From Juglans regia (Eukaryota; Streptophyta; Magnoliopsida; Fagales; Juglandaceae), in contig NC_049904.1 of NCBI RefSeq assembly GCF_001411555.2, forward strand, positions 30,331,370 to 30,395,369: a stretch of 64,000 nt of DNA. Reading direction: 5' to 3'. Each line of letters opens with the position of its first letter. The first letter of the stretch is position 1. Made by a program: the position numbers and the translations under genes. Positions 35,856-47,991 of this stretch are shown here, piece after piece. Under the pieces are notes generated by a model. The model worked only from the letters and a program-made list of their open reading frames with translations. It made no database searches and was not told the DNA's origin.

Positions 35856-38492
35856 TGTAAAGGCCCCTTTACAGTTTACTGCAGTAGTTTAGACAACCGA
35901 TCGAGGCCATGCCATGTGGTGTTCAAACCAATCCTTCCTCCCAATCACAAATGAATCCAAACTAGAGATAAATAATTTAAAATTCTTCTTCCATCAATCA
36001 TGGGCCACTAAATGCGATTTTATTTATTTATTTAATTTTCCCTTTAGAATATAAAAGAGGCCGGCTAAAATATTTTCTATTTTCTTGAATACCGCCTTTG
36101 TATTTCTATTTTAAAACCAACTTTACCAAATCTCTAAATTATTATTTCGTAGTTTCCCGTGTTTATTAACAGTAAATTGACTTCTATTTTTGTTCTTAAA
36201 ATATCATTGATTATTTATTCAATCTTAATAGAAAACTACTTGATTGAGTCCAACGAAGATGAGAGTGTACACTTCTTTTGTACCACTTAATAATAATTTT
36301 TTATTTAAATTTTACTCTTAACTAAAATATTATTCGATTATTTAATCGAATTGGATGGTCCAATAAAAATAAAGTTAGACTCGATATTAAAATGCCCGTA
36401 AAGGGTTTTCATCACTAAAAAAATCTTATACACTGCATCAAATATTGTAAACTCTACATAATTGTCTATCAGTTTCTAAAATTAAATCATTTTCCTCACA
36501 CGCTAGCCCCCAATAATCAATTAGAAACCCTTTCTCTAAACTTGTAACAATTCGGTCTAATAATTCTAAAGTCAAAGGTAAGCTCATGAGCGATAAATTA
36601 TTGAGGTTGATTAAAAGTTTTAATTAATCTCAATAACTAGATTAAATCTCATTTATTATTGAATGAGTTAGATTCCTTTTAGAATTTAAGAATTGGTCAT
36701 TATAGATTTATTTCAATTTAAAATCACTACTATTGAAGTCCCTCACGCAATTTTAGTCACTGATAATCCTAAATTGAATAAACTGCTAGATTATATTTTT
36801 AAATTCAAACTTTATTCTTGAATGACCGTGATTGAGTCCAACTCAAATTCATTGGCACCCTCTTCCAAATCTCTATATAAGTATCTTCCATTTCATGTTA
36901 TTTGAAAAACCATAAATTTCCATAAGTGCAGCAGCCGAACCCAAGATACCCAGTATAACACTGCACATATCACATGTTCACCACACCAATAGCTGACTGC
37001 CTCATTCCTCTTACAACATCCCTCACGTTTTTTTCTCTCATTTTTGTTCATTTGATCGATTTCATGCAAGAAATATTGGATTAACGCTACGAAGTAATTA
37101 AGTAGCTTGATCATAAATTAAGATTAGCATACGTTAGTTAGTTATATATTATTATTATTAAAACCAATTATTTGGAAGCCAGTGTTTATTGGTCAGTCAA
37201 ATAAATCATATCAATTAGTTAATTCAGATCAATAAGTCATGCATAACATGAGCATCAATATAATCAATTGTAATTTTAATTATTAGCATGAAATATTTTA
37301 TAAAAACCTTGTGTCAAGTATATTTACGTTATAATGAGTTTCTTATTGAGTCATTAATTCATTTTAGTTTGTTTTTATATTTTCAAACCACCTCCGGTCA
37401 AAATATTTATGAAGGTAGAGGTGTAAGACAAGACTTAAGACGCGATAGTGGCCTAGATTATGCACATAGATTTTAAGTTAGAATTTTTATGGCATAGATT
37501 TTGAAAAATTTTAATAAATACTTCTACGCGCTCATTTAAAATTTTAATACAAAACGATTCTATTTACTGTCTTTATTTACTATTTACTGTCTTTATTTCC
37601 TACATAGAGTAGGGTGTTACACAACTTTTATCTTCCAAAGGTAAAACCCATCGTGGTTTGGGCACTCTCCTTTTCTTTCTGCCTCCTCCTTTTATAAGTA
37701 TGTTTGTTACTTTTTCGTTAGATTGGTATTATCAATTTATTGCGTCGGGCCGCCTGCCTACAAGACACACACTGCATGCTCTACTAATTAAGCTGCAAAC
37801 TTTCAATTTTCAAGTTCGATCAAGCAATGCCTCTGTTAGATAGGAGTGTGATGCCCATGCTTTGCTCAAGCTACATGCGAATCCCACGCACAGCCACATC
37901 TTTACACTCTAATTGATAGACTCTTTTAACTCCACTTTTCCTATTCGCATCACCCAATCCCACCAGCATCAACCCTATTTCTTTGTTGTCAAAACCTCAT
38001 TAACCAAAAGATCCCCAAACAAGCGAAAATAAAAGTCTCCATCAACAAGAGTCTCCAATATCTGTTTCTCTCTTACATCTCAATATCAATATGTAATTCC
38101 ATTATAAAAATGCATGTAAATTGCTTTGTCGGGTGATTTCCACCGTCATTAGGGCCAAATATTATGGCATTAATTTATTAAGTGATGCTAGGCTGTCGCC
38201 AAGCCTGGCCATGTGCCTCCTAGGAAAAACTCATATTTTTTTTTATTTTTTTTACTTTTTTTAATATTTTTAAACATTTTAAAAAGATCAATACACCAAT
38301 AATTAATTTCTTAGTAGGTAAGTAAAAATAATAAATAAATAAATAAAAATATAAACGGTCAAAATAAGATGACAAAATGAGAGATCATACTAGCATTATT
38401 CTAATTTATTCATCCTAAATTTCTTTTTTTAATTTAGAATCTTCTGTTTAGTGGTTCTGTTGGAGTCCCAATAATTTTCCTATATTTTTAAT
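35856..38492. other. Gene-free interval upstream of the RING gene
   Basis: AT-rich sequence with short interrupted frames only. A stretch at about 37742-37800 resembles part of a tRNA-Thr on the minus strand (see findings). No protein gene is supported. Confidence 0.5.
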
Positions 38493-38495
38493 TTA

Positions 38496-38714
38496 GGCTG
38501 GGTTTGAATACACAAATTTTATTATTTTATCTTATCTCATCATTACAAATTTTTTAAATTTCTACACAAAAATATAATAAACAATTTACAACCTTTTCAA
38601 ATTCTAAAATAAAATTAATATTAAAAAATTATATTTAATAATATTTTATTCAATTACTATTTAAAACATCTCATCTCATCTCATTTCAACTGAATTATCT
38701 ATCCAAATCCAACC
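38496..38714 (+). mobile_element. Tourist-like MITE, 219 bp, upstream of the RING gene
   Basis: Inverted repeats GGCTGGGTTTGAATA and (reverse complement) GGTTGGATTTGGATA are flanked by TTA on both sides (38493-38495 and 38715-38717). The length equals that of the 17912 copy, with the same interior words and orientation. It ends about 225 bp before the TATA box of the RING gene. Confidence 0.8.
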
Positions 38715-38940
38715 TTAATTTCAATACTTTAAGAAAATCCTACAATGATATAATTAAATTCACCAACTGCTGAGCAGTTAAATAAAGAGCGCTCTAAAAA
38801 AGTAGATAAAGATTAGATATGCCTTAAAAAAAATCGTTTACTAAAATAGAGAGAGAGAGAGAGAGGAAAAAATAGTTTTTATTAAATTAGAATTTAGAAT
38901 TTAGCTAGTAGGCGAGTGTTGAGGGTGAGATTCATTCGCC

Positions 38941-38948
38941 TATAAAAA
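38941..38948 (+). promoter_or_regulatory. TATA box of the RMA-type RING gene
   Basis: TATAAAAA precedes a GC-richer segment and a pyrimidine-rich leader, placing transcription at about 38970-38980. A 5' UTR intron would then run from about 39112 (CAG|GTTTTT) or 39119 (TTG|GTACGT) to the acceptor TTTATCTGTCACAG ending at 41234. Confidence 0.55.
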
Positions 38949-38985
38949 TCCGGACGAGGGACGCGCTCAACCATTCTTATTGAAA

Positions 38986-38991
<6 letters not shown>

Positions 38992-39018
<27 letters not shown>
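38992..39018 (+). repeat. (CT)n tract in the leader of the RING gene
   Basis: A CT run of 27 nt just after the predicted transcription start. Such CT-rich leaders are common in plant 5' UTRs. Confidence 0.8.
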
Positions 39019-39949
39019 ATCTTAACGCATTGCAGCTTCGCCGAAGCCCCCTGTCAGATTCGAACAAGGCACCGTGCGTGTCTCTGGCCCCGAATCCCTG
39101 ATCTGTTTCAGGTTTTTGGTACGTGTGCTACAACTCTTCTACTCTTTTTCCTCTCCGTTTTTTTTTTTTAATCTTTTAGCATGGTGCTTTCATTTGAAGG
39201 GATGGATCTCGTGAGTTTTTTTTAAGCCTTGGGTTGGATTCTATTTTCGTTGCATTGTAGGGTTTGGTTGGTTTCCTGGCAAGAATAGGAGAAAATGGAT
39301 GAAACGCTATAGGAAGTGGCTCCTTTTTCTTAAAGATTACTCCTGCGATTTCGTTTTCTTTTTTTTAATTTCTCGAGAACCAAACGGAGAGGTAACGGCT
39401 ATTTTATTTGTTGGGCTAATGATTATCGGCATTAACACTTTTTTAAAGAAAATATTAGTAAGGCATGCACTCGACTTTGGGATTCTCCGATCTCTCTTCG
39501 CAACATGCTTCTGGTTTCACTGCAGAGTTCACCCTTAGAATAATAGTCTGAATTCCACTGATTTTGGGTTCTCTTTGACTGTTCTGTTTCATGACACATC
39601 TTTTTCAAATGTTTTTACTGGGGCTTAGATTGGCTGCGACTTGATGTTCTTGTTTTTTCTTGCCGATGTTTAGAGTGTAATTATGAGCTCTATGGTTTTT
39701 TCGCCGTCTGCATCCCGATTTCTTTCTAGTATTTGGGAGTTACAATTATTGAGCTTTGGGAGACCTTTGCGTGTGACCCAAAGGAAGCTTGTTCTCTGAA
39801 CTTCTGTTGAAATGATCATCTCATCTTTGCTTGGTTTCTCACCGATCAGAGTAACTATTCAGATGATTTTGACCATCAATCAATGCTAAATGAAGAATTC
39901 AACTATCATTAAAGATCCTTAAACGAAATCCATCATTAACTGAAACTTA

Positions 39950-40153
39950 GGCTTAATTTGTTTTTATAGATGTGTTGAAATTAAAATTAAAATTAAAAGT
40001 TTAATAAAATATTATTAAAATATATTTTTTAATATTATTTTTATTTAAAAATTTTAAAAAAATTAATTGTTTATTTTATTTTGTGTGTGAATTTAAAAAA
40101 ATTATAATGATTAAGAAAATGAATTGAGATGAATTGTAAAAATAAATTAGACA
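39950..40153 (-). mobile_element. Tourist-like MITE copy in the RING gene's 5' UTR intron
   Basis: Flanked by TTA on both sides (39947-39949 and 40154-40156). The ends GGCTTAATTTGTTTTTA and (reverse complement) TGTCTAATTTATTTTTA are imperfect inverted repeats. The interior matches the family at 2201 and 28702. Confidence 0.65.
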
Positions 40154-40452
40154 TTAATTTATAAATGAATTTATCAATGTTATAGATGATAAACGTTATA
40201 AATGAATTTATCAATTTTCTAGAAGATTAGTTATATTCTCCTACGCCACGGGCTGCTCCTTGACCATTTGAAGGGCTGTAGTTGTTTTATTATGTTCTAG
40301 TTGCGCTGTTGGATTATGCTTGGAAGCTTTGCAATTTTTTCTTTTTAGTGAAATGATCGGATATGGTTGGTTTCGGCGTCTCACCGAAATCTGATCCAAA
40401 AGACTTGCCAACCCCTTTAAGGGGCTGCAGTTGAATGGTCTTTTATATTTTG

Positions 40453-40663
40453 AATAATGCTATTTTGTCTTCTTATTTTATTATTTTATTTTGATCGTCC
40501 ATATAATTTATTTATTTATTTATTTATTAATTAAGAAAATTACTTTTAGTGTATTAATATATATTTTTTTATTTTTTAAAAATATTAAAAAATAAAAAAA
40601 AAAAAAAGAATTTTGTGTAGCCGGCATGCCAGCTGTCACCGCTGCCGGCAGCCTAGCATTCCT
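40453..40663. mobile_element. MITE-like element with AATGCTA ends
   Basis: The left end GAATAATGCTATTTTG and the right end (reverse complement GAGGAATGCTAGGCTGCC) resemble the element at 11742-11955. The AT-rich centre includes TTTATTTATTTATTTATT. Boundaries are approximate. Confidence 0.4.
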
Positions 40664-41283
40664 CTTATATTTTCACATATTGCACAGATAATTGGTGTGT
40701 TGGTTGGCTCAACCATTCGTTATCACTCCGAGTGGGCCTAGAATGGAGATAAATTGCAACTTGGAGTTGGTTTTGAAGAAGATAAATGGGAAACGACATC
40801 TTTAATGCAATATCGATTCCAAAAGAAAAAGAAAAGAAACCACTCACATGTATCATATGATGATTGTGGATACCTTTTTACTATTTTTTATTTTTTTAAT
40901 CACTATTTCTTTATCTGATTAGAAGTTGGGCTCCTTTTTAGTTCTTGTCTTATTTTGGATTTAATAGAGAAGAGGTCTAGGCGCCATCGGCAAAAGTAAA
41001 GTCCCGTGGTGGGGCCTTATCTGTTTGGTCCATTTGTTTGATTCTAAGTTCCAGCTAGATAAAGTCCCATGGTGGGGTATATACTTTATATTTATTATTG
41101 CTACCATTCTTACTTTAATCGCCGACCAACCGGTTATGTTTTTTTTTCTGTTGGATTTCAACTCTAGATTTTGGGAAATATGTGGGGGGATTCATCACTA
41201 AAGTGCTTTCTTTGCTCTTCTTTATCTGTCACAGAATCAAAGGGATATTGGTGGTCAAAACAAGGTCTAGCAACAAGGAATCA

Positions 41284-42012
41284 ATGGCCTTTGAGCACTA
41301 CTTTGCTCAGGAATGGAAATCTATCCAAGGTGGAGCAACAGGCTCGGAAAGTTCCAATGGTTGCTTTGACTGCAACATCTGCTTAGAATTTGCACACGAG
41401 CCAGTGGTCACCCTCTGCGGCCACCTCTACTGCTGGCCTTGCATCTACAAATGGCTCCACGTCCAGAGTGCAGGCCTTGCCCCTGATGAGCACCCACAGT
41501 GTCCAGTTTGCAAGGCTGAAATATCTCACACCACCATGGTCCCCCTCTATGGCCGGGGCCAAACCCTTACCGAGGCTGAAGATGAAGTCAAGGCACCACA
41601 TAGGGGTATAATTATACCTCCTAGGCCTGCGGCATGCAGCGTTCGATCTCTGATATCTACAATGTCTAATACTGTTCAGCAGCTTCCGTACCGTAATCCT
41701 TATCAGAACCAACAGTACGACCATGAACCTCATCCATATGGAAGCCATGGAGAGGATTCTACATCTCCATGGCTTAATCTTGGAGGGACTTCAGGTTTCC
41801 AGCATCCGGCCGTTGGCATGTTCGGGGAAATGGTTTATGCAAGGGTGTTTGGGAATCCAGCGAGCTTATATGCATATCCAAACTCATATCACGTAATGGG
41901 GACTGGTAATAGCCCGAGGTTGAGAAGGCAGGAGATGCAAGCAGACAAGTCACTGAGCAGAATTTCATTTTTTCTTTTCTGTTGCTTTCTTCTGTGCCTT
42001 GTAGTCTTCTGA
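41284..42012 (+). CDS. RMA-type RING E3 ubiquitin ligase, ER membrane-anchored
   Basis: RING membrane-anchor (RMA1/2/3) proteins are tail-anchored ER E3 ligases; known members ubiquitinate membrane cargo such as aquaporins. The frame is open further upstream, but ATG at 41284 (MAFEHYFAQEWKS) matches the family's short N terminus. The upstream codons fall across a likely 5' UTR acceptor ending at 41234. The protein has 242 residues. A C3HC4 RING uses Cys30, Cys33, Cys45, His47, Cys50, Cys53, Cys73 and Cys76, with CGHLYCWPCIYKWL between and the expanded loop before CPVC typical of RMA proteins. A polar Pro/Tyr/Gln-rich middle (about 100-220) follows. A single hydrophobic C-terminal segment ISFFLFCCFLLCLVVF ends at the stop and forms the tail anchor. 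The coding region has no intron. Which RMA paralogue it is cannot be fixed. Confidence 0.92.
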   Translation: MAFEHYFAQEWKSIQGGATGSESSNGCFDCNICLEFAHEPVVTLCGHLYCWPCIYKWLHVQSAGLAPDEHPQCPVCKAEISHTTMVPLYGRGQTLTEAEDEVKAPHRGIIIPPRPAACSVRSLISTMSNTVQQLPYRNPYQNQQYDHEPHPYGSHGEDSTSPWLNLGGTSGFQHPAVGMFGEMVYARVFGNPASLYAYPNSYHVMGTGNSPRLRRQEMQADKSLSRISFFLFCCFLLCLVVF

Positions 42013-42023
42013 ATGTAGTTAAC

Positions 42024-42070
42024 TACAGCTTTAAGTGGTAAAGAGTTTCGGTCCTGGGAGGTTCGAACTC
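42024..42070 (+). mobile_element. tRNA-like SINE head in the 3' UTR of the RING gene
   Basis: ACAGCTTTAAGTGG (42025-42038) resembles a pol III A box and GGTTCGAACTC (42060-42070) fits a B box. Their spacing is tRNA-like, which is the 5' architecture of a tRNA-derived SINE. The body and 3' end are not resolved. Confidence 0.45.
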
Positions 42071-42174
42071 TTGGATACAAAAGTCGATGATTTGCAAGAT
42101 CCACGGGCACTGAGATTTAACCTGAAGACTTTTGCAGTCTTCAGAGAGCCTTTGGCCATAAAAAAGCATGAAAA

Positions 42175-42205
42175 AAGGGTGGTTATGAGATTTGTAACCA
42201 CCCTT
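42175..42205 (+). other. Perfect 11-bp stem-loop in the RING gene 3' UTR
   Basis: AAGGGTGGTTA and TAACCACCCTT pair perfectly around a 9-nt loop. A second stem-loop, GAAGACT...AGTCTTC, precedes it at about 42124-42142. They may belong to the SINE-like repeat starting near 42024 rather than to the gene itself. Confidence 0.6.
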
Positions 42206-42209
42206 CCTC

Positions 42210-44442
42210 CTCTCTCCCCTGCTGTTTTGTGTACATTGTAAAGAGTACGGACTTGGAGCTTATGAGCATGGATACAAATACTATTTATATATCACAGTGA
42301 TATTTTGATGAGATTTGCCTCAAGCAACTTGCCATCTTCATCCACCTTTTGTTTGAACATTCAAGATAAAATAAATACTCACACTGTTCTAATTTGAACA
42401 CTTAACCCTTTTATCTGCCATTAGATACACATTTATTTCATTTTTCCTGTGCTTTTTAACCGGACCTACCATCAAAATATCTCCTACGATATTTCAAAGC
42501 CAACCGAGCCACGCCTTGAAATTGTGATGCCATGATTCTGATTAATGATGTGAACTTCTCGGTGTGGAAAGGCATACTTTTCACACTGCAAATATAACGT
42601 AATTTGATGAGCTAAATAAATTTAAAAATCTAAAACTTATAAATATTTGGTGTGTCTGCACAATTTAAGTAATTTTTGGTTATTGAACTAAATTTAATTT
42701 ATCTCAAATTAATTATTGATGATATTTATTATTTTTTTAATTTTTCATTAAAAAAAGTTAAACTTATCTCAATATTAAAAAATTAAATTGATCTCACAAA
42801 ATATTATTATTCTCAACTCATTTTAACATTCAAACGTAATCCTAACTCTCCAAGATTCCGTTTGAAACTTGGACTGAACTGAGTTAAAATTTTAAGTTGA
42901 ATTTAACATCTAAATATCTAACTCTCAAATTATTAAATTCATCTCAACTAAAAATCTTTTTATACGTGAGACCTAAGATCATTTTCATCTCAACAACTCT
43001 TTGCACGTAGGACACACAATTTTTTTTAACTTCTCATAAATATATTTAAATTTATTTTAGCTAAATCTCACAATGCTCACTTCATCATTTCAACTTACTA
43101 CTATTTATAAATAATTCAATTCAATCCAGCATACAAATAGAAAAAACACAAACATTACTAAAAAATTTCAATTGCAACAGGTTGTGTTGCAGATTACCTT
43201 CCGTTGTTTCTGAATTTTTTAAAATTATATTTGGATAGTGAAGTAGTCTAAAATATTTTATAAATAATAATTAAATTTTAAATAATAATAAATAATAATA
43301 ATTTACTATCCAAACTGAGACTAAAGAGACTGCTATTAAAAAAAACACACAATTCTGAATTTCTGATCATCCTGATCAAACACCTAAAGTATTCAAAAGC
43401 TCAAAATTCTTATTATTTTTGTGGAGCACCTTAATTTGTTTTCAGTAAACATTTCATCTCATCTCATCCTACCTCACTTTATCATTATAACTTTTTCAGA
43501 TCTTCACGTAAAATAAAATAAATAATTCAACTTTTTTAAATCTTAAAATAAAAATAATATTAAAAAATATATTTTAATAATATTTTATTTAATTTTATAA
43601 TTTTAATTTCAATTCATCTCATCTCTTCTCTAAAAATAAACAAGCATATTTGTCGTGATTGGTGGCCAAACTCGAATCCAAATTATTGAAGGTGATGGGA
43701 CATGGCCTCTCATCTTCATCGGCTCTCAACAACATATATTACGCCATAAAATTCCTCCAAATAAATTATATAGCCCAGCTGTTTGCACTGAGTACTGACT
43801 CCCAAGCTTTTTCCCAAATCTCCTTAATTTGCGGCAAATTATGCTTTGCTCGAGTTTTATCTTAAACTTTTCAACTAGAATTTCGTCCTCTTTTTTATCT
43901 TTAAAAAATAAAAATATTTTAACTACAAATAGATTATATAAAAATAATCTCATAAATTATATAATTTTATAAAAAATTTTAGATTATAAAATTATTTTTA
44001 TTATAAAATAAATTTAATAAATTACACAAAAATTACGTCAATTTATAAAAAAAAAAATTATATAATTTTGTTGTGATTATATCAATACTGTTAAACAATA
44101 CATTTTTTTTTTTCACGGTAAAGATGGGCTCGTCAAGCAAGGAGAAATTATCAGGTATTTTTAATGGGATAAAAGCTAGGATTACTCTCAACCAAAATTT
44201 ATAGGCAAATGAAGTGTAGCTTCAAAACATTACATTTGTCCTTTGTTATCACATCTGAACCAACAGCGTTTTACCGAAGAATATCTCTGGCACATCTTGG
44301 AACAGGAAAACACATCAAAAACCAGAAAGGTACTGACTTTCTCTGCCTCCACCTCCACATTGATTAAACCTTGTGCATGCCATAGCTGTCCAAAGCTGTA
44401 GGTTCGGCAAACACTTCATGCTTCATGTACGTAAAATATATA
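42210..44442. other. Gene-free interval after the RING gene
   Basis: Contains a further Tourist-like relic at about 43429-43647 (CATCTCATCTCATCC at its left side, CAATTCATCTCATCTC at its right) and other AT-rich repeat debris. No coding region is supported. Confidence 0.5.
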
Positions 44443-44465
44443 TCTCTGCCTATACTTAAAAGCCG

Positions 44466-44506
<41 letters not shown>

Positions 44507-45029
44507 GTTTATTACTATTAATATTATTGTTTATCAACAGTAATAAACACTATAGTGATTTTTTATTTTTTATTTTTATGTATTTTTTTTCACAAGTGTT
44601 TATATTATCTTCATTACTATGTCATCAACAGTAATAAATAATATAGAGGTCTTTTTTTTTTTTTTTTTGTATTCATCTAAGGAGTAAAATAAATTATTAC
44701 TTCTATCAAATGCTTGCTTTATAGTCGGATTGTTATGTAATTTTTATTTATAATTTTTGAATTTTTAGTGATTGTATTAGAATTTGTAAAAGCAAGTATA
44801 TATAATTGAATTTATTGGATCAAATTTGTGTGATAAGTATTTTTTAGATTTTTATTTAAATTATTTAGACTTTTATAGAGTAATACTAAAAGTGATATAT
44901 CATCTTTAATCTTCAGATTTAATCTAACGGTAGAAGTTTAAATATTAATTTAAACTAACATAAAATAGATAATTAAAATATAAATATTCTATCATACACT
45001 TAAAATTAACTTCAATTTATATATATATA
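44443..45029 (+). mobile_element. Older Helitron copy, 3' end lost
   Basis: Begins TCTCTGCCTATACTTAAAAG after an A, like plant Helitron 5' ends. It shares long segments with the next copy: the TTGTTYATCAACAGTAATRAAC region, and AACTAACATAAAATAGATAA at about 44955 and again at about 45382. It has no 3' hairpin because the second copy begins at 45030. A (TA)n run lies at 44467-44504. Confidence 0.6.
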
Positions 45030-45644
45030 TCTGCATATATCTTAAAAGAGGCTATCATATTATTGTTCATCAACAGTAATGAACAGTAAAAAGGCTGTGT
45101 GATTTTTTTTCGTATATCCCTATACTGTTCATTACTATTCACCAATAGTAATGAACAGTAAAGAGGTTTTTTTTTCACGTTTGTTTTGTTTTTCTGTTTC
45201 GTTTTGGGTTCGTCTTTATGAATGTCAATGTGCGACGTAATACTACAATTGTGCGTGGGGAATGAGAGAGAGAGAGAAATGAAAGGTGGGGAAAAATATT
45301 GGTTTATAGGTTTTAAATTATAACTCTTCATCTTTAATTTTCAAATTTAATCTAATGATAGAAGTTTAAATATTGATTTAAACTAACATAAAATAGATAA
45401 TTAAAATACTAATTTTTTATCGTTAAATAAATAATAAAATTTTACTGTACATTTTTAAGAAAAAAAATTATCTAATTAATTTGAATTTTTAATATAATTT
45501 AAATTTCATAATAAATGATGAATATAAATAAATAATAATTTTATTTTTATACATTAGATTATTTTAATATTCAAAGCTACATTTTATTTTTTTCTTCAAT
45601 TTGACAGATGTGGCAAACGTGCTTTGCACGTTTACTACCGCTAG
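45030..45644 (+). mobile_element. Non-autonomous Helitron, 615 bp
   Basis: Starts TCTGCATATATCTTAAAAG after an A. It ends in CTAG (45641-45644) followed by T, as Helitrons insert between A and T. A subterminal hairpin AAACGTGC-TTT-GCACGTTT (45615-45633) lies 7 nt before the CTAG, the canonical Helitron 3' structure. No Rep/helicase is encoded. Confidence 0.85.
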
Positions 45645-47654
45645 TATATATATATATATATTAACAGTGAGTAACGTGCACGTTTTCTTACTGATTAATA
45701 TTTATAAAATATAAAAATAATATATTTTTTTAAATAAAATTAATTAATCAATAATTTAATATACAAAAATAAAAAAATAAATTTTAATAAACATCGTAAT
45801 GATAATAAGATATTATATTAATATAAATAATATGAAAATTAAAAAATTTTAGATATTCTAACAATAATTTTCTTAACAAAATATATGAATTGTAGAATTT
45901 AATCACATTACTCAATGACGCAGGGAGTACTAAAAAAATTATTTTATCTAAATGATTTTAGTTAACCTCTACTGTTGAATCAATTATGGAGATTCAAGAT
46001 TAATAGCATTAGCATTAGTCTATGCATATGCATAATATGCAAAATCATATTTGAATAATATGATCCCAAAATCCTCCACATTAGCTTATGCATATCCAAA
46101 TATTTAGTTACCTATGAACAGTGCTTATCCAAATTTAGATAATCACTATTCACTCTCCAAATCATATTTTAATTATTATTTCTCTCTCCTCCCACTCTTT
46201 CTCTCTCACAATCCTTTCATTTTCTCTCTCATTCAACAACACAACAAACATTAACTTGCATATTCATTTTATTATTATAATATATTATATATTAATTATT
46301 CATTTTATTATATTTTTAATATAATATATAAAAAAAATTATATTTTTTCTTATTGCATTTATATTATTAATGTCAAATATATGTAGTGGATGCTAATTGT
46401 AAAATATATATAAAAAAATTTATTTTAACAAAAAATTAATAATAATAATATTTTATTATTATTTTGTCTTAAATATGCATAAGCCAATGTAAAAATTTTG
46501 CTTGAATGACAAAGTGGATATATAAAAGATGTGATTTTATATATACATATGCATAGACTAATGTTAATACTCTAAAGGTTAGATTTAAAGTCTCGAATTT
46601 TAATTTTTCCAATCACTATTCATTACTATTGATTTTAAACGTAAAAAGTAATTCGTGAACAGTAATTATTGTTCAATTACTTTTGACTTTTAACGTAAAT
46701 AATAATAACTATTTATTTGTTAGTTTTTTTAACGTGAATAGTAATCACTATTTATTATATTTTAATATAAATAATAATTATTATTTATTTGGATTCACGT
46801 TATTCATTCTTTCAACATATTGGAAGATATACACACGTACACACACAGACGGCCAATACAAGATGTTAGGCCAAGCTCTGTATTATTGGTTATTGTGATG
46901 ATTTGGGATCTTCAATGACAAAGACATTAAAAATGATAAAATTTAAACAAAGTTGCAAAAAGATATAATATCTAACAAAAAAACAAGTATATATTATTGG
47001 GAGGGGTCGAGTGTTGTCTGTGGTGGGGCTGTGCAATAGAACCCATTAATAATATCGGGGGAATCTTCGACAGCAATGGAGGAAGAGGACGGTGTCATTG
47101 TCACTATTTCAGCACTCTATTTTTCAATATTATCTATTAAATTCCAACCAAACACGAATTACAATGCTCTTTTTCCATATGAATAAGGAGGTCTTTGACG
47201 TGTGATGTGCTAACCTTCAATGTTTCTTGAGACAACTGGCAAGTTGGTCTAATTTTAGTCCCACAATATTCAATTTCCTCGACTCCCCCAAAATCTTAAA
47301 CGCCTTTTTAGGTACCTATACCTAAACCTTATGACTTTTGATGTTAGCCATTGAAAATTTTTTACTAGTTTCTAATTAATTTATATCCAACTATACTAGT
47401 TTTTAAATTCTTTTTATATAACATTATCAGACTGTTTTCCTCTCGTTTTCAACATTATTTTCGTAATAGGGTAACTGTGTCTGGAAAAATGACGTTAATG
47501 AGTACTTTTTAGCCTTTCCAGCTGTCTTCGGCCATTTAAATTTATATATAAAATATAATAAATAATTTAATTTTTTTAAATTTTAAAATAATAATAATAT
47601 TATTAAAAATTAATATTGTAATAATATTTTATTTAATTTTTATAAATTAATAAT
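45645..47654. other. Gene-free AT-rich interval
   Basis: Nothing coding is seen. It includes CACTATTCATTACTATT-type repeats near 46610-46790 and a Tourist-like interior at about 47535-47654 that ends where the TRIM begins. Confidence 0.5.
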
Positions 47655-47986
47655 TGTTGAGGAATAATCCCACGTTGGCTGTGGACAAGGTCTTGGGCAT
47701 GTTTATAAGCAATGAGCAATCCTCTCTTGTACAACCGGTTTTATGAAATGAGTTAGGTCTATAAATTTCTTCATGGTATCAGAGCCTGCCACAGGACGAA
47801 TGGAGGCCCACACTACTTACCCCGTGACAAGGACCAGAAAAAATACTGGCCTGCACGTGAGGGAGGGTGTTGAGGAATAATCTCACGTTGGCTGTGGACA
47901 AGGTCTTGGGCATGTTTATAAGCAATGAGCAATCCTCTCTTGTACAACCGGTTTTATGAGATGAGTTAGGCCCATGAATTTCTTCA
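47655..47986 (+). mobile_element. Complete TRIM retrotransposon (332 bp)
   Basis: Two 119-bp LTRs (47655-47773 and 47868-47986) both start TGTTGAGG and end TTCTTCA, with five differences, all transitions (about 96% identical). Directly after the left LTR lies TGGTATCAGAGCC (47774-47786), complementary to the 3' end of initiator tRNA-Met, the primer-binding site. A polypurine tract GTGAGGGAGGG precedes the right LTR. ATAAT on both sides (47650-47654 and 47987-47991) is a 5-bp target duplication. The internal region is only 94 bp and non-coding, so it needs proteins from another LTR element. Confidence 0.92.
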
Positions 47987-47991
47987 ATAAT

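Noticed and set aside
41182..41283. N-terminal extension of the RING protein by 34 residues
   Set aside because: The extension lies across a strong acceptor (polypyrimidine run then CACAG ending at 41234) and is absent from RMA-type proteins, which begin close to the MAFEHYF-like segment.
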